A stretch of DNA of 30,730 bases from a virus: positions 1 to 30,730 of the IMG/VR virus record IMGVR_UViG_3300025646_000209; one strand, given 5' to 3'. Both the position numbers and the translations under genes were made by a program. A model generated the notes under the pieces. It saw only the letters and a program-made list of their open reading frames with translations, was not told the origin of the DNA and made no database searches. Shown here in pieces: positions 22,853-29,750 of the stretch (position 1 is its first letter; every line of letters begins with the position of its first letter).

Positions 22853-23803
22853 ATGAAAAACCTATTAATAATTGATGGTCTCAACATGTTCTTAAGAAAC
22901 TATGTTGTGAACCCAACACTAGCACCTGACGGTAACCCATTAGGCGGCTGTATTGGCTTTTTAAAGAGCCTTCAAAAGGTTTGTGGTATGTTTAGCCCTG
23001 ACGAGATTATAATAGCGTGGGACGGTCATTCTGGCTCTTCTAAACGCAAAGAAATGAACAAGGAATACAAAGACGGTCGCAAACCTGTAAGATTTAACAG
23101 AAGAATGGTCGAGTTGAACGAAGAACAACAAAAACTTAATAAAGCAGAACAATATATTAAACTCGTGGAGTATCTAAATGAAACACCAATTATACAAGCA
23201 GTTGTGGATTATGTGGAAGCCGATGATATTATCGCTTATGCTGTTAAGCACGATAAATATCGAGACTATCATAAGTACATTGTGTCAAGCGACAGAGACT
23301 TCTTTCAACTCGTTGGAGAAGATTGCACCCTCTGGAGACCAATCCAGAAGAAGTTGGTGGATTTCAAATCTCTCATGGACGAACACGGTATTCATCCCAA
23401 TAATTTTGCCCTTTGTCGTGCCATTGCTGGAGATAAGTCAGATAACTTGCCAGGGATACCTAGAGCTGGGCTTAAAACAATCAAAAGCCGCTTTCCTTTT
23501 ATGGCTGACCCAGAGGTACAAACTGTTGAATCGCTTGCAGAGTTTTGCAGACAAGTGGACAAACCGGTTTCACTTCATGAAAACATACTTGGAGGTCTTG
23601 ATTTAATAGAAAGCAATTATGATATCATGCAGTTATACAAACCTGTAATGGGAACAGTAGCAAAACAACAAGTAGAATTCTCCATAAACCATTTTGAACC
23701 TGAATGGAATAAAATAGAATTCCAAAAGTTCTTAATGCGTGACGGACAAATTACTTTAAAGTTTGATCTGCTTTTTGCAACATTTAATAAAATAATTTCT
23801 TGA
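22853..23803 (+). CDS. 5'-3' exonuclease / FEN-type RNase H
   Basis: This 316-residue protein is a phage 5' nuclease that removes RNA primers and flaps on the lagging strand. The metal-binding acids are in the family order: D8 in 'LLIIDGLN', E122-x-D124-D125 in 'YVEADDIIAY', D147 and D149 in 'SSDRDFFQLV', and D194/D197 in 'AGDKSDNLPGIP', the start of the helix-hairpin-helix. A basic region with 'SSKRKEMNKEYKDGRKP' is the usual DNA-threading arch. Size is like T4 RNase H (305). I use the ATG at 22853, preceded by GGAGGCG; an upstream in-frame ATG at 22817 lies inside the small membrane peptide gene and has no ribosome site. The stop codon overlaps the next promoter. It supplies the 5' nuclease activity that the short DNA polymerase lacks. 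Confidence 0.92.
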   Translation: MKNLLIIDGLNMFLRNYVVNPTLAPDGNPLGGCIGFLKSLQKVCGMFSPDEIIIAWDGHSGSSKRKEMNKEYKDGRKPVRFNRRMVELNEEQQKLNKAEQYIKLVEYLNETPIIQAVVDYVEADDIIAYAVKHDKYRDYHKYIVSSDRDFFQLVGEDCTLWRPIQKKLVDFKSLMDEHGIHPNNFALCRAIAGDKSDNLPGIPRAGLKTIKSRFPFMADPEVQTVESLAEFCRQVDKPVSLHENILGGLDLIESNYDIMQLYKPVMGTVAKQQVEFSINHFEPEWNKIEFQKFLMRDGQITLKFDLLFATFNKIIS

Positions 23804-23827
23804 CATTTAGAAATTCTAGGTTATACT
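23800..23827 (+). promoter_or_regulatory. Sigma70-type promoter for the helicase gene
   Basis: TTGACA (23800-23805), a 16-bp spacer and TATACT (23822-23827) overlap the nuclease stop codon. It differs from the others by the shorter spacer and lack of the TG extension, so it is probably weaker. Confidence 0.6.
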
Positions 23828-23848
23828 TATTGAACACTCGGAGGTAAT

Positions 23849-25204
23849 ATGAATAAGGAAAAAGATACCTTTGTCTTTTATGGCAAAGACTTTCAAGAAA
23901 AGGTGGCACAATTGATGCTTGAAGACCGACCTTTTTGCGATCAAATAGAAGAGGTCTTAGAACTAGAATTCTTCTCTTCTGCTTATATCAGAGCATTAGT
24001 AGAAACAGTTCTAGACTATAGAAACAAATACGAAAGGCATCCACACTTTGCCACAATAGAAACTGAGGTAAAGAAAGGAAACAAGAACTATGATAAAGCA
24101 GTTCAATCTCAAGTCAGTCAGTTTGTCGGTAGAATTAAAGCTAATGAGCTAACAGATAGAGATTATATCAAAGACCAGGCTGTTGATTTCTGTAAGAAAC
24201 AATGTCTTAAGAAAGCTATTCTTGAATCAGCTGATTTAGTCAAGAAAGGTGATTACGATTCAATTACAAAAATAATTAATGAGGCTCTATCAAAAGGAAA
24301 TGACCAAAACTTTGGTCACGATTGGTTTAAAGACTTAGATCATCGTTACATCAAAAAGTCTCGCAAACCAATAACAACAGGTTGGCAGAAAATTGATGAA
24401 ATAACCAAAGGTGGTATTGGCTCAAAAGAGTTAGCTGTTGTTATTGCTCCAACTGGTGCTGGTAAGTCAATGGTTTTGGTTCATCTTGGAGCTGAAGCCC
24501 TCAAACTTGGAAAGAAAGTTGTTCATTATACTTTAGAGCTTGCAGACACTGTTGTTGGTATTCGTTATGATTCTTGTTTATCAAAAGTTGATCTTCGAGA
24601 TATCATGGATTCTAAAGATATTGTTAAAGAAAGAATAAAAGATGTTTCTGGAAAACTAATTATCAAAGAATATCCAACTAAATCTGCTTCAACGAAGTCC
24701 ATAAAGAATCATTTGGAGAAGTTAAAAAAGCAAAACATCTTACCTGATGTTGTCATTGTTGACTATGCTGATTTGCTTCGACCTGTTTCTCACGGAGCTG
24801 AAAAGAGACATGACTTGGAAGGAATCTATGAAGAGTTGAGAGGGCTTGCATCTGAATTTGATTGCGCCTTTATAACAGCATCACAAACAAACCGTGGAGG
24901 TCTTAATGCTGAAGTTATCACAATGGAGTCTATTTCAGAAGCTTTTAATAAGTGCTTTGTTGCTGACTTCATTTTCTCGTTATCAAGAACACCACAAGAT
25001 AAACAAGCTAACGCAGGCCGTTTATTTATTGCTAAAAATAGAAACGGACCAGATGGTCTTGTCTTTCCAGCTGCCGTTGATTGGGCAACTGTTTCAATAG
25101 ATGTGCTAGATAGAAGAGGTGATGAAGAGCCTCCACAATTGACTGCTAAAGAACAATTATCAAGTCTTCAAAAGTATTATACAAAACTATCAGGATCAAA
25201 ATAA
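23849..25204 (+). CDS. Replicative DNA helicase, DnaB/T4 gp41 family
   Basis: This 451-residue helicase unwinds the replication fork on the lagging strand as a hexamer. The C-terminal RecA-like domain has Walker A 'APTGAGKS' (200-207), the following 'VLVHLGAEALKLGKKV' helix and 'HYTLELADTVVGIRYD', which matches the conserved DnaB 'ysLEm....l..R' segment. Walker B 'VVIVDYADLLRP' includes D305, then 'CAFITASQTNRGG' (the Gln sensor motif) and 'DFIFSLSRTPQDK', and an arginine-rich segment near 'AKNRNGPDGLVFP'. The N-terminal 170 residues are helical as in DnaB N-domains. Length is close to gp41 (475). No separate primase is visible in the window. It has a CGGAGG site 7 nt before ATG; the reductase gene follows after 11 nt. 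Confidence 0.93.
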   Translation: MNKEKDTFVFYGKDFQEKVAQLMLEDRPFCDQIEEVLELEFFSSAYIRALVETVLDYRNKYERHPHFATIETEVKKGNKNYDKAVQSQVSQFVGRIKANELTDRDYIKDQAVDFCKKQCLKKAILESADLVKKGDYDSITKIINEALSKGNDQNFGHDWFKDLDHRYIKKSRKPITTGWQKIDEITKGGIGSKELAVVIAPTGAGKSMVLVHLGAEALKLGKKVVHYTLELADTVVGIRYDSCLSKVDLRDIMDSKDIVKERIKDVSGKLIIKEYPTKSASTKSIKNHLEKLKKQNILPDVVIVDYADLLRPVSHGAEKRHDLEGIYEELRGLASEFDCAFITASQTNRGGLNAEVITMESISEAFNKCFVADFIFSLSRTPQDKQANAGRLFIAKNRNGPDGLVFPAAVDWATVSIDVLDRRGDEEPPQLTAKEQLSSLQKYYTKLSGSK

Positions 25205-25215
25205 AGGAGTACAAG

Positions 25216-27072
25216 ATGGCTATAGAGAACAAAATACTATCGGACATAACAGTCCACATGAAATATGCTCGCTACCTTCCCGAAGAGCAGAGAAGAGAAA
25301 ACTGGGCTGAATTAGTTACCAGAAACAAGCAAATGCATATCAAAAAATTTCCCAGTTTAAAAGAGGAGATTGATTGGGCTTATGAATTTGTTTACGATAA
25401 AAAGGTTTTACCTTCGATGCGCTCAATGCAATTTGGAGGAAAACCTATTGATGTTTCTCCAAACCGTATTTTCAACTGTGCTTATGCTCCTGTTGATCAC
25501 ATGAGGGTTTTTGGTGAAATTATGTTTCTTCTTCTTGGAGGAACTGGTGTAGGATATTCAGTTCAAAATCATCACATAGAAAAATTACCAGTTATTCAAA
25601 GACCCTCTGGAAAAAGAACCCGTCGTTTTCTTATTGGAGATTCAATCGAAGGATGGGCTGATTCTGTAAATGCTCTAATGAAGTGCTATTTTACAGGTGG
25701 TTCTAAGATTCGTTTTGACTTCTCTGACATTCGTCCTAAAGGTGCTCGCTTGGTTACTTCAGGTGGCAAAGCACCTGGTCCACAGCCCCTAAAAGAATGT
25801 CTTGTTAAGATTGAAGGAATTCTACAATCAAAAGAAAACGGAGACCAATTGACCACAATTGAAGTTCATGATATTATTTGTCATGTTGCGGATGCTGTTT
25901 TGGCTGGTGGTATTAGACGAGCAGCTTTAATAGCTCTTTTCTCAGCAGATGATGATGCTATGCTTGGTGCTAAAAGTGGTGCTTGGTGGGAAGAAAACCC
26001 CCAAAGAGGACGTGCAAACAACTCGGTAGTCATAATGAGGCACCGCATTGATAAAGCCACCTTCTTGAACCTCTGGGAGCGTGTAAAAGCTAGTGGAGCT
26101 GGAGAGCCAGGATTCTACTTTACTAATGATAAAGATTATGGATGTAACCCTTGTTGCGAAATTGCTCTTCGCCCTTTTCAATTCTGTAATCTAACCGAGA
26201 TCAATGTTTCTGATGTCGAGACACAAGAGGAATATAACGCAAGAGCACAAGCTGCTGCTATCATAGGAACACTTCAAGCTGCTTACACTGACTTTCATTA
26301 TCTTCGTCCTATTTGGCAAAGAAACACAGAGAAAGATTATCTTATTGGTGTTTCAATGACAGGTATTGCCTCAGGTAAAGTCCTCCAATTGGACATGCCA
26401 CAAGCCGCAAAGGAAGTAAAAGATATGAATGCTCAAATTGCTGCTGCTATTGGAATCGGACCAGCTTCTCGTTGCACTACAGTAAAACCAGCTGGAACAA
26501 CTTCTCTGACTCTTGGAACCAGTTCCGGAATTCATGCGTGGCATAATGACTATTATCTCCGCAGAATCCGCGTAGGGAAGAATGAGTCTATTTATACTTA
26601 CCTTCAAATTTATCATCCTGAATTGATTGAGGACGAATACTTTAGACCTCACGACACAGCAGTTATTTCTGTTCCACAGAAAGCACCTGAAGGAGCTATC
26701 ACACGTCACGAATCAGCTTTGGATCTTTTGGAGAGAGTAAAACAAGTCCACATTGATTGGGTAAAAGAAGGACATAGAAGTGGACAAAACACCAACAATG
26801 TTTCTGCTACTATTACTATCAAGCCTGACGAATGGGAACCTGTAGGAGAATGGATGTGGGAGAACAAGCACAATTACAATGGTTTGTCTGTTCTTCCTTA
26901 TTCAGATCACTCTTACAAACAAGCTCCTTTTGAGGACTGCACCAAAGAAGAATTTGAAGCTCTATTACCTTCCCTTAAAGAAGTTGATCTAGACAAAGTA
27001 ATTGAGATCGATGATAATACAAATCTTACAGGCGAATTGGCTTGTGCCGGTGGTGCCTGTACCGTTACCTAA
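25216..27072 (+). CDS. nrdJ: Class II (adenosylcobalamin-dependent) ribonucleotide reductase
   Basis: The enzyme reduces ribonucleotides to deoxyribonucleotides for phage DNA synthesis. The active-site residues are all present: C88 ('RIFNCAYAP') as one of the reducing pair, the thiyl-radical Cys and Glu in 'NPCCEIAL' (C313, E315), and C324 in 'FQFCNLTEI', whose 11-residue distance from C313 matches the Lactobacillus B12 enzyme (408/419). The 'VKPAGTTSLTLG' motif is the phosphate-binding segment. The tail 'ACAGGACTVT' carries C610 and C615, the shuttle cysteines. No small subunit or activating enzyme is encoded, as expected for class II, which uses vitamin B12. At 618 residues it is shorter than the monomeric Lactobacillus enzyme (739). 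The host must supply cobalamin. It follows the helicase in the same operon. Confidence 0.93.
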   Translation: MAIENKILSDITVHMKYARYLPEEQRRENWAELVTRNKQMHIKKFPSLKEEIDWAYEFVYDKKVLPSMRSMQFGGKPIDVSPNRIFNCAYAPVDHMRVFGEIMFLLLGGTGVGYSVQNHHIEKLPVIQRPSGKRTRRFLIGDSIEGWADSVNALMKCYFTGGSKIRFDFSDIRPKGARLVTSGGKAPGPQPLKECLVKIEGILQSKENGDQLTTIEVHDIICHVADAVLAGGIRRAALIALFSADDDAMLGAKSGAWWEENPQRGRANNSVVIMRHRIDKATFLNLWERVKASGAGEPGFYFTNDKDYGCNPCCEIALRPFQFCNLTEINVSDVETQEEYNARAQAAAIIGTLQAAYTDFHYLRPIWQRNTEKDYLIGVSMTGIASGKVLQLDMPQAAKEVKDMNAQIAAAIGIGPASRCTTVKPAGTTSLTLGTSSGIHAWHNDYYLRRIRVGKNESIYTYLQIYHPELIEDEYFRPHDTAVISVPQKAPEGAITRHESALDLLERVKQVHIDWVKEGHRSGQNTNNVSATITIKPDEWEPVGEWMWENKHNYNGLSVLPYSDHSYKQAPFEDCTKEEFEALLPSLKEVDLDKVIEIDDNTNLTGELACAGGACTVT

Positions 27073-27167
27073 TTACACAAATAAAAACAACTTTTTTCTT
27101 ATTGGCGTGTGGAATAGAAGAATATAATACTATTTACTATACTACAAACCAATAAGGAGGGTTTTTT

Positions 27168-27731
27168 ATGAAAGGAAAGGAATTAAAAGGTAAAAAGTTT
27201 CATCACTTGTTGGTGCTTGAAAGAGCATCATCAAATAGACAAGGTAGTAGAACTTGGCTTTGTCAATGTGACTGTGGAAAACAAAAGATTTTTTCTACTG
27301 ATCATTTGACAAGAAAGAAATCACCTGTGAAATCTTGTGGATGTAAAGCTATCAAAAGTGGAAAAGAACATCATCAATGGAGCGGATGTGGAGATATTTC
27401 TGGAGGTTGGTGGGCGTCACATGTCACAAGAGAGAGAAAACAAGGAACCAGAGCAAAAGTCCCAGTTACGGTTACGATAGAGGAAGCATGGGAACTGTTT
27501 TTAAAACAAGATAGAAAATGTGCTTTATCAGGAGTAGAATTGACAATTGGCAACAATCGCTACAATGATGCCTCAATAGATAGAATTGATAGTTCCAAAG
27601 GATATGAATTGGGCAACATACAATGGGTTCACAAACATATAAACTTTATGAAAAGAACATATTCACAAGACTATTTTATTGAAATGTGTAAAAAAGTAAC
27701 AGAAAATAATTCTAAAAAACTTGACAAATAA
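27168..27731 (+). CDS. HNH homing endonuclease with N-terminal zinc-ribbon-like domain
   Basis: This 187-residue protein has a C-terminal HNH-type nuclease domain: 'KCALSGVELTIG' followed by 'ASIDRIDSSKGYELGNIQWV' (D138-R-x-D141, then N and W) and the helix with His. This 'sIDRiD...gY..gNvqwV' arrangement is typical of free-standing phage endonucleases. The N-terminal half has Cys pairs 'CQCDCGKQ' and 'KSCGCK' and basic residues, a DNA-recognition zinc ribbon also common in these enzymes. It sits alone after the reductase gene, where homing endonucleases often lie, since they target conserved replication genes. It has an AAGGAGG site but no clear consensus promoter. A weak -10-like TATAAT (27123-27128) lies upstream. 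Probably a mobile element that copies itself between phages. Confidence 0.85.
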   Translation: MKGKELKGKKFHHLLVLERASSNRQGSRTWLCQCDCGKQKIFSTDHLTRKKSPVKSCGCKAIKSGKEHHQWSGCGDISGGWWASHVTRERKQGTRAKVPVTVTIEEAWELFLKQDRKCALSGVELTIGNNRYNDASIDRIDSSKGYELGNIQWVHKHINFMKRTYSQDYFIEMCKKVTENNSKKLDK

Positions 27732-27749
27732 CAAACAATATGTTATAAT
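27721..27749 (+). promoter_or_regulatory. Consensus sigma70 promoter, extended -10
   Basis: TTGACA (27721-27726), 17-bp spacer and perfect TATAAT (27744-27749) with TGT before it, starting inside the last codons of the HNH gene. It drives the 61-residue gene at 27780, whose GGAG ribosome site is about 14 nt downstream of the expected start. Confidence 0.82.
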
Positions 27750-27779
27750 ATAATTTCATAATAAACAAAAGGAGAACTT

Positions 27780-27965
27780 ATGAAACAAAAACTTGAACAA
27801 TTGATTGAAGAGCTACAAGCTATTCTAACTGATGTTGAGAAAGTAGACGAAAAGTCTTATGGTTATAAAGCATCAGCTGTCCGTGCAAGAAAAACACTTC
27901 ACGAAGCAAGAAACCAATTCCAAGAGCTTCGTAAAGAAATTCAAGCAAAGAAAAACGAAGAATAG
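27780..27965 (+). CDS. Small Hc1-like histone-like protein
   Basis: This 61-residue, wholly helical protein has a Glu/Leu-rich first half and 'ASAVRARKTLHEARNQFQEL' with 'RKEIQAKK' in the second. It resembles the N-terminal helical part of chlamydial Hc1 and the short histone-like proteins of Bacteroidota ('AA..RVRk.l..lk..aq.lRkE....K'), which phages also encode. The usual long Lys/Ala-rich tail is absent. If the match is right it may bind or organise DNA, but net charge is near neutral, so DNA binding is not assured. It has its own perfect promoter and GGAG site, so expression should be strong. A second perfect promoter follows its stop at once, leaving this gene as a single-gene transcript unit. 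Confidence 0.6.
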   Translation: MKQKLEQLIEELQAILTDVEKVDEKSYGYKASAVRARKTLHEARNQFQELRKEIQAKKNEE

Positions 27966-27967
27966 AC

Positions 27968-27996
27968 TTGACAAAACATAAATAATGTGTTATAAT
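27968..27996 (+). promoter_or_regulatory. Consensus sigma70 promoter, extended -10
   Basis: TTGACA (27968-27973), 17-bp spacer and perfect TATAAT (27991-27996) with TGT before it, 3 nt after the histone-like stop. It drives the co-chaperonin, the following unknown gene and ThyX. Confidence 0.82.
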
Positions 27997-28002
27997 ATAA
28001 AT

Positions 28003-28081
28003 GCTGCTTGACCTTTGGGTGTTGAGTAGAACTTGTGGCAACTCTTCTTTGCGCGACAAGTATTCTTTTATTGGAGGTTAA
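28003..28081 (+). promoter_or_regulatory. Structured leader of the co-chaperonin mRNA
   Basis: From the expected transcript start to the ATG is about 79 nt. ACTTGT (28031-28036) pairs with ACAAGT (28056-28061), extendable by inner GC pairs, placing a stem-loop just before the TTGGAGG ribosome site. A regulatory or mRNA-stabilising leader is possible; no riboswitch class is recognised. Confidence 0.4.
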
Positions 28082-28369
28082 ATGTTTATAAATATATACA
28101 ACAGACATGTTCTTGTTGAACTTGTCGAGAAAGAAGAAGAAACCAAAGAGTCACTTATCGCTTTACCGCAAGATTACAAGAAACAAGAATCGCCTTATGT
28201 TGTTGTAAGAGTAATACAATTTTCTGATGAATGCAAATTGTTCCTTGAACCTGGCGATCTTATTGTTATTGAACGAAGAATGCTAACAGAAATAGAAATA
28301 AAGGGTCAAAAGAACTATTTAGTGTTAGAAAATTACATCTATGGGAGATTAAACGATGAAACTTACTAA
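28082..28369 (+). CDS. GroES-like co-chaperonin (T4 gp31-type)
   Basis: This 95-residue protein has the GroES layout: the opening strand 'INIYNRHVLVELVEKEEET' (like 'p.dRVlVk..e.ee'), the mobile-loop region 'KESLIALPQDYKKQESP' where GroES has 'sgGIvLp', 'VVRVIQFS' for the 'GkVvavG' strand, 'LEPGDLIVIERR' for 'vkvGD.V.f', and a closing 'YLVLENYIYGRL' for 'yliv.e.dilai'. Phage gp31-type co-chaperonins replace host GroES on GroEL to fold the large capsid protein. No GroEL is in the window, so it would use the host's. It is the same size as bacterial GroES (97). The last 14 nt overlap the next gene. Assignment rests on pattern and length. Confidence 0.72.
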   Translation: MFINIYNRHVLVELVEKEEETKESLIALPQDYKKQESPYVVVRVIQFSDECKLFLEPGDLIVIERRMLTEIEIKGQKNYLVLENYIYGRLNDETY

Positions 28370-29042
28370 ACAACTATTAAAGGAAATGATCCTTAAAGAA
28401 ATGCAGAACCTTACACCAGCCCAAATAGAGCAAGAAGTTAAAAAACACATAATGCAGGTAGAAGATCCAAACGGAGTACAAAATATTGCTTTTATTACAG
28501 CTCACGAACCTCCCGGTGGAGGCGAAAACTTTGAATGGGATAATGAAGAAATGCAATTCCATATTAAATCGATGTTAAAGAGAAGAGGATATACAGAGAT
28601 TTATCCAATAATCGGAAACTACGGTGGTCAACTTGAAGGATCTCTAATGGTAGTTGAAAGAAACCAGTCACAATCTGAATTTCTAGACCAAATGGTTTCT
28701 GTAGGAAAGCAATTTAATCAAGATGCTGTGATAGTTGGAACAAAACAGGAATCAATGCAAATGTCAAGAAATGCTCAAGGAGATCTTTTACCAGGACCAG
28801 CTTATTCAATGGAATTTCAAATGATAAATCTGCACCCAACAAAAAAAGGAATTCCAAATATGGACTTTAGACAACAAAGCATTTATGACACAAGAGACCA
28901 GGTTCAATTCGGACCAGCTGTACAAAATAGAACAACTGACTTCTCTCAAGCAGGAAATTTTAAGTTTGTTATTCCTTTCTTTTCATCAGCACCAGCAGAT
29001 CAAAACAAATTTAGAGCAAATGTCAGAAACGTCGGTGAATAA
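28356..29042 (+). CDS. Unknown protein with capsid-targeting-like N-terminus
   Basis: This 228-residue protein starts 'MKLTKQLLKEMILKEMQNL', the same type of basic-acidic helical tag as the protein at 21210. The body is soluble, with 'EPPGGGENFEWDNEEMQFH', 'YPIIGNYGGQLEGSLMVVE' and 'QFNQDAVIVGTKQES'. The centre, where a file-like '...QDAVI.G' strand follows an amphipathic helix, recurs in uncharacterised phage proteins I cannot name. The tag suggests that it is packaged into or processed with the head, as T4 internal proteins are (inference). It overlaps the co-chaperonin by 14 nt and ends one base before the ThyX ATG, so all three are co-translated. Confidence 0.55.
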   Translation: MKLTKQLLKEMILKEMQNLTPAQIEQEVKKHIMQVEDPNGVQNIAFITAHEPPGGGENFEWDNEEMQFHIKSMLKRRGYTEIYPIIGNYGGQLEGSLMVVERNQSQSEFLDQMVSVGKQFNQDAVIVGTKQESMQMSRNAQGDLLPGPAYSMEFQMINLHPTKKGIPNMDFRQQSIYDTRDQVQFGPAVQNRTTDFSQAGNFKFVIPFFSSAPADQNKFRANVRNVGE

Positions 29043-29750
29043 ATGTTATATAGTAAAACAATATCCATTTACGATGATGATATCGGTTCTGTCTCTTATG
29101 TTCAGCATATGGGTAGCGATCTTACTGTGGTTAATTCAGCAAGAGTCTCCTTTGGTGTGGAAAAAACTGAACTGGATGATAGAGACAGAAAGCTTATCAA
29201 TTATCTTATTAAACACAAACATACTTCAACTCTCGAGCACAATTCTGTTACTTTCAAGTTTGTCGTGCCTTTGTTTGTTCGTTCACAACACCATCGTCAT
29301 AGGACGTGGTCTTATAATGAGATTAGTAGAAGATATACGGATAAGGATTTACAGTTCTATCTTCCAAAGTCTTTTAGAACACAACACAAGTCTAACAGAC
29401 AAGCTTCAAATGCTGAGGAATTGATAAACCCACAAGTCTTTCCAACCCTTTCTTTAATGAGAGCCTCAGAGCTTCTACAAGCAAGAACAATGGATTGTAT
29501 TGATACGTTTAATAATTTACTAGATGCTGGTGTTTGTCGAGAACAAGCAAGAATGATTCTTCCACAAAATCTTTATACAGAGTATTATGGAACAGTTAAC
29601 CTGAGCAACCTTCTAAAGTTCATTGATCTCAGAACACACGAAGGTGCTCAATGGGAAATTCAAAAGGTTGCGGAAGCTTGTTTAGAAATAGCAACAGACC
29701 TTTGGCCGGTAACAGTTGAGTCTTATAGGAGAACAAGACATGTCTTATAA
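29043..29750 (+). CDS. thyX: Flavin-dependent thymidylate synthase
   Basis: This 235-residue enzyme makes dTMP from dUMP using FAD, NADPH and methylene-tetrahydrofolate. The ThyX signature RHRxxSxNExSxRY is present without change: 'RHRTWSYNEISRRY' at residues 85-98. Other family features are 'HTSTLEHNSVTFKFVVPLFV' before it (the 'H.S..EH..ftF.i..p.fv' segment), and 'AGVCREQARMILPQNLYTEY' with 'LRTHEGAQWEIQKVA' near the C-terminus ('aGv..E.AR..LP....T.......nlr.l..fl.lR....aq.Ei...A'). Length matches the family. It directly follows the unknown gene, and its last 11 nt overlap the next one. With the class II reductase it gives the phage its own thymidine nucleotide supply. Confidence 0.95.
   Translation: MLYSKTISIYDDDIGSVSYVQHMGSDLTVVNSARVSFGVEKTELDDRDRKLINYLIKHKHTSTLEHNSVTFKFVVPLFVRSQHHRHRTWSYNEISRRYTDKDLQFYLPKSFRTQHKSNRQASNAEELINPQVFPTLSLMRASELLQARTMDCIDTFNNLLDAGVCREQARMILPQNLYTEYYGTVNLSNLLKFIDLRTHEGAQWEIQKVAEACLEIATDLWPVTVESYRRTRHVL

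Noticed and set aside
27102-27128. Possible promoter before the HNH gene (TTGGCG and TATAAT)
   Set aside because: The -35 is poor and the spacer is only 15 bp, unlike the perfect promoters elsewhere in this window, so not listed as a feature.
28001-28081. 26-codon ORF ending directly before the co-chaperonin ATG
   Set aside because: Its ATG is at or before the expected transcript start and has no ribosome site. The overlapping hairpin leader explains the region better, though leaderless translation cannot be excluded.
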